Below the pieces are notes generated by a model, which did no database searches, was not told where the DNA came from, and was given only the letters and a program-made list of their open reading frames with translations. Of a DNA stretch of 64,000 bases, positions 48,601 to 59,646 are shown piece by piece. The first letter of the stretch is position 1. Each line of letters begins with the position of its first letter. Origin of the DNA: Mortierella sp. BCC40632. Taxonomy: Eukaryota > Mortierellomycota > Mortierellomycetes > Mortierellales > Mortierellaceae. The translations under genes were made by a program, and so were the position numbers. The stretch covers positions 1,020,001 through 1,084,000 of the forward strand of contig WAEK01000004.1 in assembly GCA_011634665.1 (NCBI GenBank), written 5' to 3'.

Positions 48601-51461
48601 AAAATTAGATCAAGACGGGTCTGATCCATAGCAACATGGATCCCGATTTGGTCAGGACAATGCCCAAGTTTCTCAAAGAGTATTGTGATGCAACCTTGGC
48701 AACTGCCATGCCATCTGTGGTCCAACCTTCGAGCTCAGGCAGCAGCAGCAACCGGCGGTCAAGGATTTTCCCCTCTGAACCCTTTGGACTCAGCAACCTC
48801 AAGATCAACAAGCTTTCTCTCCCTTTTGGCCCTTGGGGTGGTAAGGTTGGAGAACTATGGCAAGCCAATTACACAGGTTTCTTAGAGGATCTGGAGCCAA
48901 TGATGATCGACGCAACACTCTCGGGTTTGGTTATGGACCAATACCATCGCCAATGTCAACAAGAGATGATGGCGAGGGCCTCCGAGACAGAAGGTAGCAG
49001 CAGTCGTCCAAGCAGTATTGACCAAAAGCAATGTACCCATCAAGCCTGGAGTTCACTTATCGAGCGACTGAACCAGGAAGCCGATGCGACAGCACCCTTG
49101 ACAGCGATGGACACGGCTACATACAACAGAGGCAGATTATCGCCACTGCTTCATGGAGCACTCTTGACTTCTTCCTCACCCCTTTCCTCCTCACCTCCGC
49201 CTGATGACAAGGAGATGCGTTCATACAACAACTTTTATATCGCATACGCTCAAAAGGTGGACATGGTTGAGCTCAGACAACAACTCTTATTGGAAAAGCT
49301 TGAAGAAGAGATCTTGAGTCCCAACCCGAACCCTAATCCTGATGGCTTCTCGACCTTTCCCATGACATCGCTCGATTCCAGACTGGAGGATCAACAACAA
49401 CCAAAGCATGGGTTCTATTCACTAACCACGCGGGATGGGCGTCAGCCCAACTTGGATTCAGGCCTGTTAAATACTTTAATGGCCCAAGGCTCCTCAACAG
49501 ATGTCAGTTCAACCCAGCAATCACAAGAGCTAGAAACCTCCAAAACAGAGATGCAGGAGAAGGGCGACAGATCTCTCATCCATCGGGGAAGAGCCATCCG
49601 CAACAGGAATCGATATGGCCTGGTCGCCCCCTTGACCGAAGATGCACTCGAGACGTTTAATCGTCGGTTTGACGAAGGTGACCCACGCAATGATTCCACA
49701 GGGTTGACTCCATTGTCGATTCAAACACCTAGTTCTTCTGCAGTCGCTGCTCCTCCAACACCAACCTCGATCGCAGCTTTATCGATCCGCAGCAATTCAC
49801 GGGGAAGAGGATCGTCAACGGTAGCGATGGGCGCAGCTGCTAGTGGTCCTGGAACTCCTGGATCTGTCGCTAGTAGTATGGCAAGTTGTTTGAGTCCTCG
49901 TGCAGACATGGCAGTGGCAACACCTCCTGGGGGAGTTCTACCTTTGAACGTGGGTGAATTGAGACGTCAGGGATCAAACCATAATCTAGGCATCTCGGGA
50001 AGTCAAACTCAACAACAACCACAACCACAACCACAACAGCAACAGCAACAACAGGATGGTAATGGTGAACAAGAAGAATCAGGCAGGGCAATGTTTGTAC
50101 CAGACTACTTTAACCAGATTCCTATTCATCAGCCTTCGCCGACGCATCAACATCAATACCAAAACTATCTTCAGCAACAAACCAATGCTGTCACTCGAAA
50201 GCCTAGTTTGTTGAGCAAGGTCCATCCACATCCTGACACCCATGTTGATACTATGGATCAAAAGGAGCCCTCCAAAGAGGATCTCCCAATAGTCGAGAAG
50301 GAGCCACTCACCGAGTCTATAGATCACGGAGAAAGAGCTAATGCTGTCGAGACTATGGACCTTAAACAAGAGCTGGACGAAGAGTCAGAATTCCAAAAGA
50401 CAACCACAGACAAGGACGAGTTTTCCTCGATGATTGTCTCGCTCCATGAGGGTGACGAAGTGGTGAGCGAAGTCAATGGAGTGGGCCATGAGGCAGAGAT
50501 GGTCGGATTGAGAGATTTTCCTACAACATTGGTTGGAATCCCCTGTCCCACATCTGCCCGAAGCCCTGAGGGGACGGTGGGGATGGTGGCCGAACACCAT
50601 GTGGCGTCGAATGTCGTCTCACCCGAGGAAGAGAATCATGTGGCGTCGACCGTTGTGGTGGAGCACACAGGGCATTGCCCTCGAGCCATGAGTGCGAATG
50701 GTCGCTTGGATGATCATTTGGATAAGATCGAGGAGAGGCATTCGATCGACGAGCGAGTATCACCACGCCAAGAAGTAGAGCTTGGTTCGTTCCAGGAGGT
50801 GGCTGAGAGTGAGGGTAGCATTGTGGACGAAAGTGAACTTCAATTGTTGCCAATGGAAGACAGCGATGATGTGGATGAAGAAGGGGATCAGCAACAACGG
50901 ACGGAACCAAAACAAGAGGCTCAAGGGAAGGAAGAGGTTCAAGAGAACAGCGAGATTGTAGAAGAGGAGGAAGTCTTGGTGATGCTTGCCCCCGAAGAAG
51001 CAGTTATTCAGGCTCATGAGCGGCTTGGCCAAGATGTTTCCACAGCATCAAGCAAGGGGCCATCAACTGAAAACGCCTTTTCAGAAAGCCAGGGAAGTCA
51101 TGATTCTGCACATTCGAGGTCACCCCTGGATCCTTCGTTCAATGTGCAAGGTTACCAGTACCCACAACCACCGTTCAGTCTCCACCCAGGAGCTGTGCAT
51201 GGCCACCCCATCAACAAGGAAACTATCGTGGCAGCCTCTCCCGAGCCCAAGGCCAGCAGGGACCTACCACGGATACCCTTGAAAGAGATCATTGGTCCCA
51301 AGTCTGAGATGAGCAACAGGAGCCAGGAGAGTACTATGCCACGTGGTCGACAGGGTCCAGGTTCAAGTGAGACACCCGAGGAGACCAAGGCGGAGCAGTC
51401 CAGCAGTAACCCTGTCAAGAAGTTGAGATCAAAGTCAAAGAAGTGGTTCAAGAAACTCTAG
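45686..51461 (+). CDS. Large SAM-dependent methyltransferase-domain protein with myristoylation-type N terminus, 1818 residues
   Basis: Exons 45686-47663, 47893-48518 and 48609-51461 stay in frame. The class I methyltransferase core appears across the first splice: VLDVGCGNGLWMRDMA (motif I, residues 657-672), GVDLIVP (682-688), FHKADITTGLPF (796-807), DFCHVRLVLWGY and GGWVEFVDMDP (843-853). This resembles fungal LaeA/UMTA-like enzymes; the substrate is unknown. A Ser/Ala/Pro-rich insertion of about 100 residues separates motif II from the next strand. The ~650-residue N-terminal region and ~800-residue C-terminal region are low complexity and probably disordered. The N terminus is MGSTISKSKKK: Gly2, Ser6 and Lys7 fit N-myristoylation, with a basic cluster. 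The C terminus is also polybasic (KKLRSKSKKWFKKL). Peripheral membrane association is inferred. The ATG at 45686 is chosen because it exposes this N terminus; codons upstream are CT-rich leader. Confidence 0.87.
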
Positions 51462-51673
51462 GCCAAAATCCATGTCCCAAACACTCCTTCTTTTCCCTTT
51501 CATTCTTTCTTTCTTTTTTTTTTCTTTCTCTCTCTTTTCATAACCGCTATTTTTACTCTCTCTCTTTTTTTTGTTCATCACCTAATGCTATTTATGTCCG
51601 TTAGAACAATGGTTGATATCCACGAAGAAAGGAAAGAAAGAGAGGGAGAGAGGGAGGGGGGAGAGAATTAGCT

Positions 51674-52450
51674 TTACCACAGTGACTCATGAAGAGTCTC
51701 AACATGTCGAAAGAGACATGCTTCAGTACCAAACACCCATCGGCATTGAATGAATGGGCAAAGATAGAAACACTTTTCACTCCTCTCTGTAACCTCAACC
51801 GGCTCAAGTTCCCACCTAACCAAGGTCCTGGCTTGAAGCTGACGGATATAAGCTTGTACGATTAAAAGAGTTGCCCTTTGTTGATGTGGGCATTTGTAAG
51901 ATGCGTCATGAAGTACTTTTTCAGTCTTGCAATATGTCCAGAGAAGACGCGTTCGTGCTGCAGAAGTGACATAAGGCGAGTATTTGGTGGCAACTCGTCT
52001 TGATTGTCCTCGAGTTCTTCTGAGCATTGGATGGGTTCTTGTCGTTGGATTTTGAACTTGTTTCCCCTTGGTGGATGCGGAGGCAGAGGAGGCTGTGGTC
52101 TCTGTAGACCTGACAAAGGGTGGAGAGTCATTTCTTGATAGGACTATAGCGCTGGGCGCTGATGAAGGATCAACATCCTCTGTGTCTTCCCACCAGTCGA
52201 ATTGTGAGGGGCTTTCGTGTTTTGTTCGATCAATGGACCATGTCGTGCCCGAGTCCGAGACTGTGGGAGGAGGGGACAAAGGACACGGTAGACGAGGTTC
52301 TCGAAAGATAGATGGTGGCGTTGAGAGGATCTCAATAGAAGGAGACCGTTGGCGTTGAGGAGAAAGGTCTTGTTCCAAATGACAAGTGTCCGAGGTATGC
52401 ACTGGCGAGAGAGAAGGTTCGGCTGGCGCCTGGTTCGGTAGCCAATCCAT
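51674..52450 (-). CDS. Small C2H2 zinc-finger protein, about 258 residues
   Basis: I do not recognise a named family. The minus-strand frame from the first ATG (52450) to the stop at 51674 gives 258 residues. The first ~150 are Ser/Pro/Thr-rich. A basic segment (RRTRGQSRRVATKYSP) and a helical region (TLLIVQAYIRQLQARTLVRW) precede a single finger at the very C terminus: Cys231-x4-Cys236-x12-His249-x4-His254, ending four residues later. One finger alone rarely gives high-affinity DNA binding, so a protein or RNA contact role is possible. The frame stays open for about 240 bases upstream (to 52693) without an ATG, so a 5' exon may be missing. It converges on the methyltransferase gene with 212 bases between the stops. 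Confidence 0.55.
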   Translation of the reverse strand: MDWLPNQAPAEPSLSPVHTSDTCHLEQDLSPQRQRSPSIEILSTPPSIFREPRLPCPLSPPPTVSDSGTTWSIDRTKHESPSQFDWWEDTEDVDPSSAPSAIVLSRNDSPPFVRSTETTASSASASTKGKQVQNPTTRTHPMLRRTRGQSRRVATKYSPYVTSAARTRLLWTYCKTEKVLHDASYKCPHQQRATLLIVQAYIRQLQARTLVRWELEPVEVTERSEKCFYLCPFIQCRWVFGTEACLFRHVETLHESLW

Positions 52451-53314
52451 AGCGACCAGGGCCTTGCTGAGTGTTGTTCGGAGATAACACTGGCGCTTGT
52501 CTCGGAAAAGATACGCAGGCTGTAGTGAAAAGGGGAGAAGAATGAGAGGAAAACAGGCTTGGAAAAGAAAAGAGATCAGTAAGGATAGAAGAAGTGGCTG
52601 ATGTAGCCTGGTGATCCAATAGTCGTAACTACCAGGGTAAGGGGGGACAAACAGGAACCGATTAAAAGAGGCCAGGGCTGACTCTGGATCCACACACCTT
52701 AGTGTTCAGCCGTGTTAGGGTTAAGGTTTCTGTAGTCTCGAAGAATGTTCACAGAGGGTTCGCCAATGCAAGAGAATCGGACTAGGACTGGATCTCAATG
52801 GTTTTCTAGGGAAAAGAGATTAAAGAACAGGAGGGGACTGATTTGACATGACTGAGGAAGGACCCTTGATTTAGACTATGCCTGTGCCATGAGGAGGAAA
52901 ATAGACTTGGTCCATGCATTCCATGCATTCACCCCTTTCAGGGTCCGTCCACACGTGATATCCAGTGGAGGAGGTGGATTCCTGGTGTGTTGGAGTTACT
53001 GCCTCGTGTTACTGTTGCAGCAACCATAGGAAAGCACCAAGGCGAGGGGAGGACAGAGAGCGGGTGTATGGATCAGAATGCATGGATCAGAATATAATGA
53101 ATGAAATGAAATGAAATGAAAGACAAATGGGGTGGATGCGCCCAAGTGTGATTGATGCATAATGCATGCACTGGGCGAGCATATTTGCATTCTCCGCTTG
53201 GTGGTGTGGCTTTTTTTTTTTTTTTTTTTTTTTGCGAACAATGCATCAATCTGACAAGTCAGCCAGGTCGCAGAAAACATCCAATCCCTTTTGGTTCCAT
53301 TCCGCACCATCGCT

Positions 53315-53354
<40 letters not shown>

Positions 53355-53683
53355 CTTCTTCTTCTTCTTCTCTCCTCCTTTCTTCCTTCCTCTTAGCCCA
53401 GACACCATCCTCTGTCTCGCTCCTTCTGTGTGGCCCGTGAGCAGAACTGTCCTCTATTGTCATCTGTATCATCATCCTTCTTCTTCTCCAACGGGGCCTC
53501 CCATCTCATCGCTCATCCCTGTGGTCCCATGCACCTGTAGCATCCGTCTCTCCCGCCACCAAGCCCCGATCCTCACTCCCCCCAGAGGCTCTCCCTTCCA
53601 CCAACACCCTGCTGCCCCGACCTTGTTCTACATTGTCCTGTCCGATCAATCCTGGCCCGGATTGCCATCCGTCTCTCTCATCC
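52451..53683. promoter_or_regulatory. Shared upstream region between divergent zinc-finger and SET genes
   Basis: About 1.2 kb lies between two divergent genes. It includes ATGAA repeats near 53095-53120, TGCAT strings near 53155-53190, poly-T runs at about 53212-53233 and 53318-53354, and a CT-rich stretch leading to the SET gene. A bidirectional promoter is inferred from layout only. Confidence 0.4.
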
Positions 53684-56600
53684 ATGCCTACCGCCCATCC
53701 CACCTTCGTCCCCGGAGACCGCGAGATGGCCCCATCAGCAACCCAGTCCTCAGCCCAGTTAGCTTCCGAGGACCCGCATCCCTCCCCGCGATTCGCCCAT
53801 GGCCCAATGAATCCGGCATCCGCGGACCTGATCGAGCACCACGGTAGTAGCGCCGGCCCACGGCCATGGCCACCCCACTCGGCCGAGTACCCACATAACC
53901 CTACCTCTTATGAACATCGGCTTCGAAAGGATCCAGAAGCCTACCATGGCCAGTACGACCACTCTGGTCAGCATCATCATCATCACCATCATCACTACCA
54001 TCATCACCCATACCATGATCACGAGTATCGCCATCCTTACTACTCTTCGCAACCTCAGCACCAACAGCACCCGCACCAGCAGGACATTCACCGCTACCAG
54101 CAACGTGGTCATCGGTATTCCACCGATTCTGCTGCTGCTGATACCTTGCTCATGCTCAGTGCTGCCGCATTCATGGATACCAAGGCCTCTCAAGCAGTCC
54201 TGATTACTGATGACCACGAGGGAATCGAGGAGAAACGCCGAATGCCTGAGCACTATCATGACTCGAATGATGGCGCCACGGTCCATCTTCGCCGGCCGAG
54301 TATTGAGGACCGGAGCAGCAATGGCCATGTCCCTCTTGCGCTTCATGGACGCTCCTACAGCCATGGTCATGCCCAAGGTACCAACGGATTCGCCCATGGG
54401 CATCGTTTCTCTTCACCGCCACTACAGCCAGCCCAGTCTCAAGTGCGCCGGTCTTCTGTCTCGGCTACAAGTCGACCGTACCCTGCCATCTCTGGCACGC
54501 GGACCTACTCGACTCTGGCCAAGGCAGCACCAGAAGAGTCTGCCTCTTCACAGTCGGGGCCTCAGAGGCCACATGGCCTACAAGAGTCCTCGTCGTCTGC
54601 AGAGCCTAATCCTACTGCGATGGAATGCGAGCCCATCGAAGGTCATATCGTCCGCTCTCCTAATCCTAATTCGGCTTCAGCATTTGTGTACTCTTCTGAA
54701 GCTAATCATCATCCATCTCGTGCCGAGCCTGGACATGTTCATGGACAACACGCACCGGCTCATGGACATCATGTCCTTTCCAGAGCGACGATCAGCCGAG
54801 ATGACCCTGCGGACACAAGGTCGACACCGATGCCCCTTCCTTCCGCGGATGCCCCTTTACCATCCCGGTCATTCCCCCCACCACCTTGTTCTGCCTCCGC
54901 ATCATCAGCCCCTCAGTCCTCCAACCTTGACCGTCGCGGAGGAGCACGTTCGTCTATCGGTCGCGAAGGCAGAGTCCCAGCCATGCAGGTGGACATCAAG
55001 AAGGCGAACGAGTCGCGCCAGCTCAGCCCCATGGGCGATTCAACGACGGCAACCGGAGAGGAAGAGGGCGACGAGGAAGACGAGGTCATGTCCGAAGGAG
55101 TGGTCCATGTCAACTCGCGTCTTGCACCCTTCCCACTTACCCCGTCCACCAAGCGGACTCAAGGACCCTTCCAGAGTCCTCTGCCACCTCTCCCACCGTC
55201 CATCTCAACTAATCTCACTGTCTTGCCTCCTCCTCATGGTCAGCCACCGCTCGACTCGCCCCGAACTCCCACCAGCGCCCGTACACCCCGTACACCCAAG
55301 GCTCCACGCACCCCCAAGCATGGCAAGGCTCCTCGACTGCCCAAACGTAGCCAAAGTTATCGCGACTCGTCCGCTGATTACTTTTACTCACCCTTCCCGC
55401 CCAATGTCGGTGGTGGCTCGCCCACCTCGTCTCCTTCGTCGCCATCCGCGTACCAATCGCAACTTCAGCAATTGACGCACAACTTTGTGTCGGTCCAGCC
55501 TCATGCTTCGCCCACAAACCGGTTCCGACGGATCCCTTCGTCGTTTGTTCCCTCGACTCCGACAACACCCTTCTCGCCACCGGCTTCTCCAGGTCCAGAC
55601 GTGATTCGAGATTCATTGTTCAATTCATTGAGTGTTGCAGCCATGGGTAGCCACTCTGCTGCGACGACCCCGACCTCGGTCACGTTTCCTCGAGGTAGTG
55701 GAGGATTCCCTTCTACGACGACCACGACGCGAGCACCATTCAAGCCTCGGTGGCATACACAGCCATACATGATGTTCCTTGCGCTCCGGGCTATGCCAGA
55801 CCGAACGGCCGCCCGACAAGAGCTGATCATGGCAGCTGTAGAGCTGGACAAAAAGTTAAGCGCAGAAAAGGGTCTCCCACGCGTCTTTACTGGCAAAGTA
55901 AGTTGGTTTGGGATGATTGGATTGGATTGGATTGGATTGGATTGGATTGGATTGGATTGGATTGGGCAAGCAAATAGCAGCCAGAGTTGCATTTTTTTTT
56001 TTTTTTTTTTTTTTGGGTCGCGTGTCCCACCTCCTTCCTCTCTCCTGTCCCTCCTCCTCCCACGATGCTTGCCCCATTATAAGTTATATGTACAACTGGG
56101 CTGGTTTATTTGGGCGCGAGAGTAAGGAGGACTGCGTTCCTGATTCTCACACGTTTTTTCTATTATATCCTTTTCATCATCATCATCATGATCAACTATC
56201 AACCACCACCACCTCCTCTCACACCCACAGACACCTATGAACTCTGCCTCAGCCTGTTTGACCAACAATGGCGACAAGTATTTTATCCCGTTCAAGCCCG
56301 AGGGTAGTAGGAGTACCCATTTCCGATTGGCATATCAACCAGGTGACTTTGAGACAGCCATGGTTGAGTACAATGGTTGGATGGACCAACTGATCAAACG
56401 TGATTGGCCACTATGCTTTGGCGTGCCCAAGCAGCGTTCTATCGCCCACACTCCTGAACGTGAATTAACCGAGGTTAAGCAAGAGACCAAGCAGGAGGGA
56501 GATGAAGAAGAAGGTGCTCTGCCCTTAACCGAGTTCGGATCCGAACAAAGTCCAACCTCAGCCGCTTCCTCGCCTGAAACTCGAAAGCGAAGCTTGGGAC

Positions 56601-57646
56601 CGATGGATGTGGATCAGGAACAGGACAGTGGAACGGTCAAGAAGGTCAAGGCCGAGAACGATTCTGACGATCTGTCTTCTCAAACGACGACTCTCTCTCA
56701 TGAGAATGGTGAGGACAAGGTGATGGATCGGTTTGAATTGCTTGATATCAAGTCCAGGGCTTGCAGTGCACCCTCCACAGTTCCCTCGACGCCCACCACG
56801 GCCATGAATCCCATGGCTATACTCGAATTCAATCGAGCACTCGAGCTTCGACTCAAGGGATTGGATCTTAGTCATGTTCCAAGCAGTCTCTTTGAAATTG
56901 TTCGTGTAGACCGATCCCTGTTACCGAATGCAGGTCAAGGATTGTTTGCCAAGATGGACTTGCCTGCAGGGACCCCACTCGGGTTTTATTTTGGAGTTCC
57001 AATGACAGAGAATGAGTTTGATTCTCTTAAGGATGGTGTTGGTCTGGCCTCACAATATTCGATCATGTACCGAAGGACTGTCTTGGATGCCACAGATGAG
57101 CAGGGTCAACCTTATTCGAACCCTGAAGGATCCATGTATTGTCCTTTCCATTTCATGAACGAGGCTCTGAATGGCAACATGTCGTTTATTACGGGCAGTG
57201 TCGTGAACCAGGTAATCTGCACTACGAACCGGGATGTCAAGGCTGGAGAGGAGTTGTTGTTGTATTATGGTCGTGAATCGGAGCGTCATTGGGCAATCCC
57301 AGGACATCCAGAGACGACAACATCTACGACGACGACAACGACAACGATGACGACGACGACGACTGTAGCTACCACGGCGGCGACAGCAGTTTCAGCAGTG
57401 ACAACAACAACGACCGCCACTACGGCAACAACAGCGTTCGTTGCTGGAAGTGAAGGAGGAGTAGGAAGTGAGATGGGAGCAGGAGCAGAGGGTAGCAATG
57501 GTAGTGGTGGCGGTGGAAGGAGAACTCGTGCAGGAACACGATCGCGACCCACATCGCCCGTCCGACGGAATACAACCACAGCCTCGGACGAAGGAGGACG
57601 ACCCCGACGAGAATCTGTCTACAAACCAGTACGGTATACGCGGTAG
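53684..57646 (+). CDS. SET-domain protein (putative lysine methyltransferase), 1209 residues
   Basis: Two exons, 53684-55897 and 56231-57646, join in phase 0. The SET domain occupies about residues 961-1092 in exon 2: LLPNAGQGLFAKMDLPAGTP, LGFYFG, YCPFHFMNEA (in the place of the usual N-H core motif) and AGEELLLYYGRESERHW. The Asn-His pair common in active SET enzymes is replaced by Met-Asn here, so activity is uncertain; the layout is closest to PR/SET-like domains. Exon 1 is disordered: a His-rich run (97-108), many Ser/Thr-Pro sites and a Thr-Pro/Lys repeat (TPRTPKAPRTPKHGKAP). The tail after the SET domain is a Thr/Ala run encoded by ACG/ACA repeats, then Arg-rich. Nuclear location is inferred. 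The first ATG in frame is 53684. Confidence 0.85.
55915..55966. repeat. (ATTGG)10 pentanucleotide repeat in the SET gene intron
   Basis: Ten copies of ATTGG lie just after the donor of the only intron. Read through in the exon 1 frame they encode repeated GLDWI. A poly-T run follows at about 55991-56014. Confidence 0.95.
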
Positions 57647-57882
57647 TCCACTTTTTTTTTTTTTTTTCTTTTCTTTTCTTTTCTATATTTCTATATATAT
57701 AATCGGTTTCTTTTCTTTTTTCTTTTCTTCTTTTGCATCCTTTTTTTTTTTTTTTTTTCCTCTCTTACTTGTAATTCTATGTACCATTCTCTCTCCTTCC
57801 TCACTACATCCTTGTTGATTGCTTTTATTCTTTTTATTTTATTTGTTTTGTTTTTGGTCATTCCCCTACCATTTTTTCTTTT

Positions 57883-57919
<37 letters not shown>

Positions 57920-57976
57920 TTTTATGTTGTCCTCGTCTATCTCTCTCTTTTCTTTTCTTTTATTTTATACTACAGT
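57647..57976. other. Spacer between convergent SET and unnamed genes
   Basis: 330 bases composed mainly of poly-T and TTTTC repeats, including a T run of about 30 at 57887-57917. It holds the 3' ends of both convergent genes. Confidence 0.6.
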
Positions 57977-59179
57977 TCAGAGTTTGACCATGGTCGCAGC
58001 GACCGTAAGGTTCGTTTTGAGTTTACGCTTTTCTGTGTAAAGAGCTTGGACATCCTTTTGACGGGCATCCATCATTTGTGTCAATGCAGCTCCTGGATGA
58101 ACAGAAGGTGTGGGTGGTTGAGAGGATGAAGATGTTGTTATTTGTCCTGCTGCATTCGATGAATCCGTTGTTGTGGTCGTCGTTGCTGCACCTGCACCTG
58201 AACCAGCTGCAGTTGTTGTCGCAGCAGCAGTCGTTGGGGTGGTCATTGTGGCATCCAGAGATCCAGGGAAAGGTGAAGGGGCAGAGCCAGGCGTGGCCAG
58301 AGCAGAAGAAGATCCTGTTGGATGTGGAGTCGTGATAGGAGATGAACCAGGCAAAGCTGTCGTGACAGATGCTGCTGCCGCAGGAGTGTTGACGAGCGAG
58401 CCTACACCTGGAGAGAGCATTGGCGTGTCGGATGTGGAACTTGCACCAGCATTGATAGAAGATGCTACAGTAGTTGTGGTGGCAGTGGTTGTAGTTGGAG
58501 TAGGACCTGGTTGAATATTAAGATTGTTGTGAATATGACTCTGCATACGAGGTGAGAGAAAGGTGGGTTTGGGCGTGGGTGCGTTCATGAGAGAGGACGA
58601 GGCGGAAGGAGTTGAGACGACAGTGGGCGAAGTCGGAAGAAGTGTGAGTGCTCCAAAACCTGTAGACTTGGCTTGATTCATGAGTGTGTCAAGCTGTGTC
58701 AAGAGATTGGCCGTGTCCGCTATCAACAAACGAGTCGGATCAAATGTTTTGTTCTTTGAAGTTAATATTGTGTGAATGTAGAGAGGGAAAGATCTTGTAC
58801 ATCCAATGTTGAAGTCTCTTACCAATGGCGTCGTGTTGTGAATACGGGTGCTTAAAGGACTCTTCACTATCGGTGATTGATATCAAATTAAGAAGGTCAT
58901 CAAGAGTCCCTAGACACTGTTCAGTTTATCGTCTTTGGTGGGAACATGCAAGAAGCATCGATGAGAGGATACTCACATCTTGTGGAACATGACGAGTCCC
59001 TGCCGTTCGACTTCACCAAGCTGGTTCAGTAACACGTGCAGAGATGCCATCAATTCCTTGTCAAAAGGAACTGGGGGTGTCGTTGCAGCTGCCGCTGCAG
59101 CAGCAGCAGTGCTGGACGGTGTGCGAGCACCGACCTGTGGACGTGGCGATTGGATGGCACCTGAAGGGGACTGCATCAT
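57977..59179 (-). CDS. Unrecognised protein with helical ends and a Thr/Ala-rich linker, about 330 residues
   Basis: No family is recognised. Exon 3 (58719-57977) and exon 2 (ending 58823) join cleanly. Exon 1 begins at ATG 59179 with an Ala run. The obvious GTGAGT donor (58976) breaks the frame of exon 2. A GTGAAG donor at 59016 with a TAG acceptor (exon 2 from 58909) keeps it, giving 330 residues but losing the helical piece GEVERQGLVMFHKM. The N-terminal part looks helical (KELMASLHVLLNQL; LDDLLNLISITDSEESFKHP; ADTANLLTQLDTLMNQAKS), then about 150 residues of Thr/Ser/Ala/Pro, then a C-terminal helix (ARQKDVQALYTEKRKLKTNL). Such a shape is common in small coiled-coil subunits of nuclear complexes such as Mediator, but no motif proves that. 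Confidence 0.5.
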
Positions 59180-59646
59180 GTAACGTTTTCCTCTGTTATA
59201 ATGGCTGGAGTTTCCTGGAGGTAAATGTCTTTGCAGTCGTGTCCTTTACTAGGTCCTGTCTTGGGAATGCAATGTCCTTTGAGTCAGAGTCCGTGATCCG
59301 ATGAACAGAGAACAAAGAGAATGAGAGACAACCTGCATCATCGATTCAAAGAAAGAGCATAGTATCGCGCGCACACTAATTCCTATCAACGCAAAGGAAA
59401 TAAGCGAGACATAAAAAAAAAGGTTGCCAGTAAAAAAAAAAAAAGTGAGAAACAAAAAAAAAGTTGAAAATTACTCTTAAGCCAATGCCTATGTACAATC
59501 TCTCTGCACCCTCTCTTTTTCTGTCTGTCGTGTCTATCCAACTCGAAGACGCTTGAGACGATGAACTGGACCGTTAAAAAAAAAAAAAAAAAACCACTAC
59601 TCTACCTCTACTACCACTACTAGATCAGGTCAAAACTATCTAGAAT
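59180..59646. other. Spacer between two tandem minus-strand genes
   Basis: 467 bases containing the promoter of the unnamed gene and the 3' flank of the BAG-like gene. Several poly-A runs (59413-59421, 59433-59444, 59576-59593) are present; no coding sequence is seen. Confidence 0.55.
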
